18,103 nt of DNA from Sphingomonadaceae bacterium (lineage in GTDB: Bacteria; Pseudomonadota; Alphaproteobacteria; Sphingomonadales; Sphingomonadaceae). Of this stretch, positions 14,067 to 18,103 are shown piece after piece (positions within the stretch are counted from its first letter, which is position 1; each line of letters starts with the position of its first letter). A model generated the notes under the pieces. That model saw nothing but the letters and a program-made list of their open reading frames with translations, did no database searches and had not been told where the DNA came from. The DNA lies in NCBI GenBank assembly GCA_019245455.1, contig JAFARM010000342.1, positions 1-18,103 of the forward strand, written 5' to 3'. The position numbers and the translations under genes were made by a program.

Positions 14067-14549
14067 ATGAACGAGCACGTGACGCTGCCATTCCTGACTG
14101 CCTACGACACCGACTTCTTCGAGTGGACGCAGGAGCAGGCGGCTCGGCTGCGCGCTGGGCAGTTCGATCATGTCGATCTTGAGAACGTCGCGGAGGAGAT
14201 CGAAAGCTTGGGGCGGCGGGATCGACGTGAGATCGAAAGTCAGTTGGCCAGACTTATCGTTCATCTGCTCAAGCTGCAGAGCGGTCGAGATCGGCTGCCC
14301 CGGGCCGACTGGCAGGATACCGTCAACAGCGCACGGACGGACATCGAACTGGCCTTAGAGGACAGCCCCAGCCTGCGCCGCCGCCTGCCCGAGTTCTTCG
14401 TTCGGCAGTGGATTACGGGGCGGCGGCAGGCCGCAGCGGCGCTGGCAAAGTTCGGTGACCAGGCTGGAGCCGACGTGATCGCTGGGCTCGAGGAGCCGCC
14501 GTTCACCCTCGCCCAGGTTCTCGACCCCGACTTCTTCCCCGGCGACTGA
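14067..14549 (+). CDS. DUF29 family protein
   Basis: Function unknown. The 160 residues fit DUF29, a helical family common in cyanobacteria and alphaproteobacteria. Features are YDTDFFEWTQEQAARLRAGQ near the start, DHVDLENVAEEIESLGRRDR and the later helix QLARLIVHLLKLQ, and the closing FTLAQVLDPDFFPGD. No enzyme motif or membrane helix is visible. ATG at 14067 is preceded by AAGGTG at suitable distance, and the gene follows the ligase by only 16 bases. Codons such as cga, aga, agt and ctt appear here and are rare in the neighbours, so it may be a later arrival. Confidence 0.85.
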   Translation: MNEHVTLPFLTAYDTDFFEWTQEQAARLRAGQFDHVDLENVAEEIESLGRRDRREIESQLARLIVHLLKLQSGRDRLPRADWQDTVNSARTDIELALEDSPSLRRRLPEFFVRQWITGRRQAAAALAKFGDQAGADVIAGLEEPPFTLAQVLDPDFFPGD

Positions 14550-14643
14550 CCGCCCGCCCGCGCACCACTGAAACGCCCGCGCAATCAACCATATCAACCG
14601 TTTGCACGTTGCACCCCTGTCCCCATGCGGCAGGAGCCGACCG
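14550..14643 (+). promoter_or_regulatory. Upstream region of manganese catalase with three short direct-repeat pairs
   Basis: Within 94 bases there are GCCCGCGCA at 14556 and 14575, ATCAACC at 14584 and 14593, and TTGCAC at 14602 and 14609. The region is less GC-rich than its surroundings in the middle. AGGAG at about 14631 is the ribosome binding site of the catalase. No clear -35/-10 pair or exact stress-sigma motif was found. Confidence 0.35.
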
Positions 14644-15543
14644 ATGTTCATGCACAACAAGCGCCTGATGTACACCGTCCGCGTCAGCGAGCCGAACCCC
14701 GGCCTCGCCGCGATGATGCTCGAACAGTTCGGCGGGGCCGACGGCGAGCTGGCCGCGGCCATGCGCTACTTCACGCAGGGGCTCGGCGAGGACGATCCCG
14801 GCCGCAAGGACCTGCTGATGGACATCGCCACCGAGGAGCTCAGCCACCTCGAGGTCATCGGCTCGATCGTCGCCATGCTCAACAAGGGTGCGAAGGCGCA
14901 GCTGTCGGAGGGGCAGCTCGAGGAGCACGAGCTCTACTTGACGATCAACCAGCAGGGGGCGAGCCACATCGCCAACCTGCTCTACGGCGGCGTACCGCTG
15001 ACCAACTCGGCCGGGCTGCCGTGGCGCGCGGAGTATATCGATACGCGCGGCGACCCAACGGTCGACCTGCGCTCGAACATCGCCGCGGAATCGCGCGCCA
15101 AGGTGGTCTACGAGCGACTGATCAACATCACCGACGACCCCGGCATCAAGGACGCGCTCGGCTTCCTGATGACCCGCGAGGTCGCCCACCAGAAGTCGTT
15201 CGAGAAGGCGCTCTATGCGATCGAGCCGAACTTCCCGCCGGGCAAGCTGCCGGGCGTGCCCGCCTACACCGACAAATACTATAATATGTCGCAGGGGCCG
15301 GGCGACGCGAAGGGCCCGTGGAACAGCGGCAGCCAGTGGGAAGTGATCGAGGATCGCGAGGCGCAGATGGCAGTCGATGGCGGCGACGGCACGGCCTCGG
15401 TCGGGCTCGGCGGCAGCGATGCCAAGGCGGTGACGAAGCTCGCCGCGCGGACGCTGTCGAACCCGGGCAAGAACCCGGAGACCGGGGCCGACCTTGGTGC
15501 CGGACCTGGCGGCGGAGCGATGACCGGCCAGCGCCATCACTGA
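14644..15543 (+). CDS. Non-heme manganese catalase
   Basis: Cytoplasmic dimanganese enzyme that disproportionates hydrogen peroxide. The 299 residues contain the ferritin-like four-helix core. The five metal ligands fall where they do in the Lactobacillus enzyme: Glu35 (GADGELAAAM), Glu65 and His68 (ATEELSHLEV), Glu149 (IAAESRAKVVYERL) and His182 (REVAHQKSF). The start MFMHNKRLMYTV is typical of the family, and AGGAG precedes the ATG at 14644. The C-terminal third (about 230-299) is Gly/Asp-rich and less ordered, ending in GQRHH. It lies behind glutathione synthesis genes and ends in a terminator shared with rlmB. Confidence 0.96.
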   Translation: MFMHNKRLMYTVRVSEPNPGLAAMMLEQFGGADGELAAAMRYFTQGLGEDDPGRKDLLMDIATEELSHLEVIGSIVAMLNKGAKAQLSEGQLEEHELYLTINQQGASHIANLLYGGVPLTNSAGLPWRAEYIDTRGDPTVDLRSNIAAESRAKVVYERLINITDDPGIKDALGFLMTREVAHQKSFEKALYAIEPNFPPGKLPGVPAYTDKYYNMSQGPGDAKGPWNSGSQWEVIEDREAQMAVDGGDGTASVGLGGSDAKAVTKLAARTLSNPGKNPETGADLGAGPGGGAMTGQRHH

Positions 15544-15550
15544 CGGACTA

Positions 15551-15580
15551 CGAGCGGGTGCGAACGGTCGCGCCCGCTCG
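15551..15580. terminator. Bidirectional hairpin between Mn catalase and rlmB
   Basis: CGAGCGGGTGCGA at 15551-15563 pairs with TCGCGCCCGCTCG at 15568-15580, 13 bp with one G-T wobble and a 4-base ACGG loop. It is located between two convergent genes, 7 bases from either stop codon. The tails are weak in T on both strands. Confidence 0.75.
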
Positions 15581-15587
15581 GGTCTGT

Positions 15588-16340
15588 TCACCCTCGTCGC
15601 GCCGCCGCGTAGAGGGCGATGGCGGCGGCGTTGGAGACGTTCAGGCTCTCCATCGCGCCCGTCATCGGCAGGCGCGCGCGTTCGTCGCAGTGCTCGGCGG
15701 TGTTGGCGCGCAGGCCCTCGCCCTCGGCCCCGAGGACAAGTGCCGGCCGCGTGTTGCCAAGCGCCGCTTCGAGCGTCGTCGCCGCCGTGCCGTCGAGGCC
15801 GATGCGCCAGAACCCCGCCGCGCCGATCTCGTCGAGCGCGCGGGCGAGGTTGACGACGCGGACCCAGGGCACCGTTTCCAATGCCCCCGACGCCGCCTTG
15901 GCGAGCGCCCCCGACTCCGGCGGCGCGTGGCGGTCCTGCGTCACGATCGCCAGCGCGCCGAACGCAACCGCCGAGCGCAGGATCGCGCCGACGTTGTGCG
16001 GGTCGGTGACCTGGTCGAGCACGACGAGCGGCCGGCGGTCGTCCTCGCCTGCGGCCAGGACGTCGCCGAGATAGGGGTTGTCGAGCGGCTCGACCTCGAG
16101 GACGAAGCCCTGGTGCGGCGCGCCGGCCGGGATCAACCGGCCGAGGTCGGCGGCGTCCCCATACTGGACGGCAAGGCGCGGCGGGATGACGATCTCCTTC
16201 GCCGCCTCGTGCGTGACGTGGAGCTTGCGGAAGACGCGTTCGGGGTTGTCGAGCGCGGCGAAGACGGCGTGGCGGCCGTACAAGCGCGGATAGCTGCTCT
16301 TCTGCCCGGCGGCGTTCTTCGGATGCGGTCTTCGGCCCAT
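15588..16340 (-). CDS. rlmB: 23S rRNA (guanosine-2'-O)-methyltransferase RlmB (TrmH/SpoU family)
   Basis: SPOUT-class enzyme expected to methylate the ribose of G2251 in 23S rRNA. The 250 residues begin with a basic stretch, then the substrate-binding L30e-like domain (YGRHAVFAALDNPERVFRKL). The knot domain carries the three SpoU motifs: DQVTDPHNVGAILRSA, LVLGAEGEGLR and ESLNVSNAAAIALY. The ATG at 16340 (MGRRPHPKN) fits the family length. RlmB and related TrmH-type enzymes differ mainly in specificity, so the exact target is by family resemblance. It is divergent from tRNA-Tyr. Confidence 0.9.
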   Translation of the reverse strand: MGRRPHPKNAAGQKSSYPRLYGRHAVFAALDNPERVFRKLHVTHEAAKEIVIPPRLAVQYGDAADLGRLIPAGAPHQGFVLEVEPLDNPYLGDVLAAGEDDRRPLVVLDQVTDPHNVGAILRSAVAFGALAIVTQDRHAPPESGALAKAASGALETVPWVRVVNLARALDEIGAAGFWRIGLDGTAATTLEAALGNTRPALVLGAEGEGLRANTAEHCDERARLPMTGAMESLNVSNAAAIALYAAARRG

Positions 16341-16372
16341 GACGCCACGGCCTTAAGCGATCACGCGCGGCG

Positions 16373-16401
16373 TTGACAGCCCGCGCGGCTTTCGCCACTA
16401 G
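16373..16401 (+). promoter_or_regulatory. Candidate promoter of tRNA-Tyr
   Basis: A consensus -35 TTGACA at 16373-16378 is followed, after a 17-base spacer, by CACTAG at 16396-16401 as a weak -10. Transcription would start near 16408, about 42 bases before the tRNA. Confidence 0.5.
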
Positions 16402-16449
16402 CCCCGCTTCCCGCCGCCCGTGCGGGAACACGCCGGCACGCCGGAGCGT

Positions 16450-16535
16450 GGAGAGGTGGCCGAGCGGTCAATGGCAGCAGACTGTAAATCTGCCGGGGCA
16501 ACCCTACGTTGGTTCAAATCCAACCCTCTCCACCA
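16450..16535 (+). tRNA. tRNA-Tyr (anticodon GTA)
   Basis: A class II tRNA of 86 bases with encoded CCA. The acceptor stem is GGAGAGG/CCTCTCC. The anticodon arm is GCAGA-ctGTAaa-TCTGC with perfect pairing. The extra arm has GGG/CCC pairing, and the T arm is GTTGG/CCAAC with a TTCAAAT loop. The long variable arm with anticodon GTA is diagnostic for bacterial tyrosine tRNA. The vapC stop lies only 5 bases past the CCA on the other strand. Confidence 0.97.
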
Positions 16536-16540
16536 GCCGG

Positions 16541-16960
16541 TCAGATGAGGCGGACGCGCACGCCGAGCGGCGGCCCGGCCTCCGCCATGCCCTTGTCGAG
16601 CGTCCACACGACGGCACCGCGAGCGGCCGCGATGGCGAGGTGAAGCGCGTCTCCGGCACGGATGGCGGCCTGCCAGCTGTCGGCATAGATCGCGGCGGTG
16701 CGGAAGTCGGCCGCGGTGACCGGCACCTTCACGAAACTGTGCATCGTGAACCGCTGGATGGCAGCCGAGTGCGAGGCGCGCTCGTCGGCGGTGATCTGGC
16801 CGGTGCGCAGCTTGATCGACAGCGCCGATGACAGCTCCGTCAGCGACCAATCACTGATCATCATCGGCTCGCCACCCTGGGACAGCGCGCGCTGCGCCCT
16901 GTCACTGCCCGGCTCGATCGTCAGCGCGGCGATGATCAGCGACGTGTCGAGGTACCGCAT
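16541..16960 (-). CDS. vapC: VapC-type PIN-domain ribonuclease toxin
   Basis: Toxin of a type II toxin-antitoxin pair, an Mg-dependent RNase that typically cuts tRNA or rRNA when freed from its antitoxin. The 139 residues show the PIN-domain acidic set: Asp5 in MRYLDTSLII, Glu42 in WSLTELSSAL, Asp104 in AGDALHLAIA and Asp122 in VVWTLDKGMA. The ATG overlaps the antitoxin stop by one base (TGATG), giving translational coupling. The 3' end runs up to tRNA-Tyr, with no terminator visible, so the message may continue antisense through the tRNA. The RNA target cannot be predicted from sequence alone. Confidence 0.94.
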   Translation of the reverse strand: MRYLDTSLIIAALTIEPGSDRAQRALSQGGEPMMISDWSLTELSSALSIKLRTGQITADERASHSAAIQRFTMHSFVKVPVTAADFRTAAIYADSWQAAIRAGDALHLAIAAARGAVVWTLDKGMAEAGPPLGVRVRLI

Positions 16961-17202
16961 CAGTAGCGGTCGCTGTCGCGCATCCAGCGGACGAACTCGC
17001 CGGCGCTCTGGGGCTGAAAAGTGGTTCCCGCGGTATGCGCCTGCAACTCTTCAAGGGTGATCGGCTTCTTCGGCGTCACCGGCTCGACCAGGCGCGCGAC
17101 GGGCTTGCCGCGGCGGGTGATCTCGATCGTCTCGCCGGCCTCGGCGCGGGCGACGAGTTCGCTGAGGCGTGCTTTGGCGTCGGCGAGGCTGACGGCGGCC
17201 AT
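16960..17202 (-). CDS. vapB: VapB antitoxin, Phd/YefM type
   Basis: Antitoxin of 80 residues that neutralises VapC and represses the operon. The N-terminal Phd/YefM fold is clear: SLADAKARLSELVARAEAGE, then TIEITRRGKPVARLVEP. The C-terminal part (about 45-80, ending AGEFVRWMRDSDRY) is the flexible toxin-binding segment. ATG at 17202 is preferred to an upstream ATG at 17232 because AGGAGC lies at ribosome-binding distance. An imperfect palindrome just upstream is a plausible autoregulatory operator. Confidence 0.92.
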   Translation of the reverse strand: MAAVSLADAKARLSELVARAEAGETIEITRRGKPVARLVEPVTPKKPITLEELQAHTAGTTFQPQSAGEFVRWMRDSDRY

Positions 17203-17213
17203 GGTGTTGCTCC

Positions 17214-17231
17214 TGACTAACACATTGGTCA
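17214..17231 (-). promoter_or_regulatory. Candidate VapBC operator (imperfect palindrome)
   Basis: TGACTAACACATTGGTCA has outer TGAC/GTCA arms and inner AA/TT symmetry. It lies 12 bases upstream of the vapB start codon, where Phd/YefM-type operators usually sit. Confidence 0.35.
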
Positions 17232-17265
17232 TTTAGCACCGTTGCCCCCATCCCGCCACCGCGCG

Positions 17266-17295
17266 TTGACGCCGCGCCGCCTGCGGTGGCATGAG
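17266..17295 (+). promoter_or_regulatory. Candidate promoter of tRNA-Gly
   Basis: TTGACG at 17266-17271 is a good -35. CATGAG at 17290-17295 after an 18-base spacer is a weak -10, only 11 bases before the tRNA. Confidence 0.4.
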
Positions 17296-17306
17296 CCCGC
17301 CTCAGC

Positions 17307-17380
17307 GCGGGTATAGCTCAATGGTAGAGCACTAGCCTTCCAAGCTTGTGATGCGGGTTCGATCCCCGCTACCCGCTCCA
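17307..17380 (+). tRNA. tRNA-Gly (anticodon TCC)
   Basis: A 74-base tRNA with encoded CCA. The acceptor stem is GCGGGTA/TACCCGC, the D arm GCTC/GAGC, and the anticodon loop CTTCCAA with anticodon TCC. The T arm is GCGGG/CCCGC with a TTCGATC loop. The anticodon stem CTAGC/GCTTG has one T-T mismatch at the second pair. Confidence 0.96.
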
Positions 17381-17620
17381 GCCGCAGCGCGGCCGAGCCG
17401 AGCGAGCACGCGCAAGGCGCGCGCGCAGCACGGCGCGGACTCGCGCAAGGCCGGCCGGCGGGTCGGCGGACCTTCCCCGCCGAACCCGTCCGACGGCGCG
17501 GCTCCGCCGCGACGCAGCCGCCGTCGGGCCGCGCCGCCGAACCCGCTTGCTCGGTAAGCTCCCACAACCCCCTTGCTCCGCTCCCCCGCGCCCCGTATAT
17601 GCGCGCGTCTCGGCACTCGC
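17381..17620. other. Intergenic spacer between tRNA-Gly and tRNA-Trp
   Basis: No gene is supported in these 240 bases. They are extremely GC-rich and full of inverted repeats. GGGTCGGCGG/CCGCCGAACCC lies around 17460-17486, and CCGACGGC (17490-17497) pairs with GCCGTCGG (17520-17527) around an inner GCGG/CCGC hairpin. The word CGCCGAACCCG occurs twice. The hairpins may end the tRNA-Gly transcript. The right-hand end holds the tRNA-Trp promoter. Confidence 0.5.
17573..17601 (+). promoter_or_regulatory. Promoter of tRNA-Trp (and probably secE-nusG)
   Basis: TTGCTC at 17573-17578 and TATATG at 17596-17601 have an ideal 17-base spacer. The predicted start near 17608 is about 13 bases before the tRNA. 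This is the best sigma-70-like promoter in the window. Confidence 0.65.
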
Positions 17621-17693
17621 AGGAGTGTAGCTCAGTTGGTAGAGCATCGGTCTCCAAAACCGAGGGCCGGGGGTTCGAGCCCCTCCACTCCTG
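17621..17693 (+). tRNA. tRNA-Trp (anticodon CCA)
   Basis: A 73-base tRNA with acceptor AGGAGTG/CACTCCT, anticodon arm TCGGT-ctCCAaa-ACCGA, and discriminator G. The 3' CCA is not encoded (the DNA reads ACA), unlike the two other tRNAs here, so it must be added enzymatically. Its position before secE and nusG is the usual one in this class. Confidence 0.96.
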
Positions 17694-17714
17694 ACAGCCG
17701 GGGCCGGGAATTTC

Positions 17715-17765
17715 GCCAGCCGCAGGCCCGGTAAAGCGGGTTTCGGCTGGCATTTGGTTTTGAGC
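17715..17765 (+). terminator. Hairpin with T-rich tail between tRNA-Trp and secE
   Basis: GCCAGCCG (17715-17722) pairs perfectly with CGGCTGGC (17744-17751). An inner CCCG/CGGG pair (17727-17730 with 17737-17740) extends it, and ATTTGGTTTTG follows. This looks like an intrinsic terminator or attenuator that separates most tRNA-Trp transcripts from secE-nusG. A processing site is the alternative. Confidence 0.6.
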
Positions 17766-17784
17766 AAAGGCGTCCGACGGTTCC

Positions 17785-17985
17785 ATGGCCAAGACTTCCC
17801 CTGGCGAGTTCGTGCGGCAGGTCCGCGTCGAGACGGGCAAGATCGCCTGGCCGACGCGCGCCGAGACGGTGCGCATGACGATTATGGTCCTGATCATGAC
17901 GACGGTGCTGTCGTTGTTCTTCCTGGGCGTCGACCAGGTCAGCGGCCGGCTGGTCAAGGCGCTGCTCTCGCTGGCGGCCGGCTGA
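17785..17985 (+). CDS. secE: Preprotein translocase subunit SecE
   Basis: Small essential subunit of the SecYEG channel in the inner membrane. The 66 residues have the amphipathic helix and conserved hinge typical of short SecE (FVRQVRVETGKIAWPTRAE), followed by one transmembrane helix (about residues 30-50, IMVLIMTTVLSLFFLGV). The stop overlaps the nusG start by one base (TGATG). The Shine-Dalgarno is weak. Confidence 0.95.
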   Translation: MAKTSPGEFVRQVRVETGKIAWPTRAETVRMTIMVLIMTTVLSLFFLGVDQVSGRLVKALLSLAAG

Positions 17986-18103
17986 TGTCGAACCGCTGGT
18001 ACATCATCCACGCCTATTCGGGCTTCGAGAACAAGGTCCGCGACGCGATCGTCACCGAGGCGGCGCGCAAGGGATTGGACGCCTTCATCGAATCGGTCGA
18101 GGT
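17985..18103 (+). CDS. nusG: Transcription termination/antitermination factor NusG, partial (N-terminal 39 residues)
   Basis: The frame from ATG at 17985 gives SNRWYIIHAYSGFENKVRDA then IVTEAARKGLDAFIESVEV, the start of the NGN domain that binds RNA polymerase at the clamp. WYxxHxYSGxExxV is diagnostic of NusG. It runs off the window end, and its coupling to secE is the standard arrangement. Confidence 0.95.
   Translation, partial: MSNRWYIIHAYSGFENKVRDAIVTEAARKGLDAFIESVE

Noticed and set aside
14503..16431. A 642-codon minus-strand open frame across Mn catalase and rlmB
   Set aside because: It crosses two well-supported genes and a terminator, and the translation is low-complexity shadow text.
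16425..16450. GGAAC-N17-CGTG just before tRNA-Tyr as a stress-sigma promoter
   Set aside because: The -10 half does not match fully and transcription would begin inside the tRNA.
16505..16535. The tRNA-Tyr 3' end as an attachment site for an integrated element carrying vapBC
   Set aside because: No direct repeat of the tRNA 3' end was found downstream up to tRNA-Gly, and there is no integrase gene.

Overview
The window is GC-rich chromosomal DNA from an alphaproteobacterium, most probably a member of the Sphingomonadales. Three things point there: the LPS-transport order (RNase D, lptC, lptA, lptB), a secreted protein with a PEPxxWA-type C-terminal sorting signal, and the order tRNA-Trp, secE, nusG. 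No genus is claimed. No insertion sequence, phage gene or CRISPR array was found. Most of the window is core genome, with a few accessory insertions.

Layout. 1-2521 (minus): an envelope operon with a small membrane protein, an RNase D-type exonuclease, lptC, lptA and the start of lptB, the last three enzymes of the cluster being tightly coupled by ATGA overlaps. 2522-3703 (plus): a long leader and a double cold-shock-domain protein with a Gly/Arg-rich disordered N-terminus, closed by a bidirectional terminator facing a PEP-CTERM protein (minus). 4442-4955: a chimeric pseudogene made of the DNA-binding head and extreme C-terminus of a CadC-like regulator. 4965-6709: divergent ubiA (ubiquinone) and rsmE (16S rRNA methylation). 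6670-7392: a NucS-like nuclease, probably acquired, that overlaps the end of rsmE. 7491-10508: an ACS-type MFS transporter and an N-acyl-D-amino-acid deacylase-type amidohydrolase, convergent with no gap. 10586-12605: a secreted DUF3224 protein, then an operon of ArsR-type repressor, SRPBCC protein and glutathione S-transferase, preceded by two tandem palindromes. 12662-15543: glutamate-cysteine ligase (first step of glutathione synthesis), a DUF29 protein and a non-heme manganese catalase. 15588-16340 (minus): rlmB. 16450-18103: tRNA-Tyr, a VapBC toxin-antitoxin pair, tRNA-Gly, tRNA-Trp, secE and the start of nusG.

How it works together. The left end builds the LPS export machine. The centre groups functions in redox and xenobiotic handling: glutathione synthesis, a glutathione transferase and peroxide removal by Mn catalase. 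The right end is translation and secretion housekeeping. The items least like routine core genome are the NucS-like nuclease with an unassigned, possibly integrase-like N-terminal domain, the internally deleted regulator, the tandem-palindrome operator, the double cold-shock protein with mutually exclusive leader hairpins, and VapBC wedged 5 bp from the 3' end of tRNA-Tyr.
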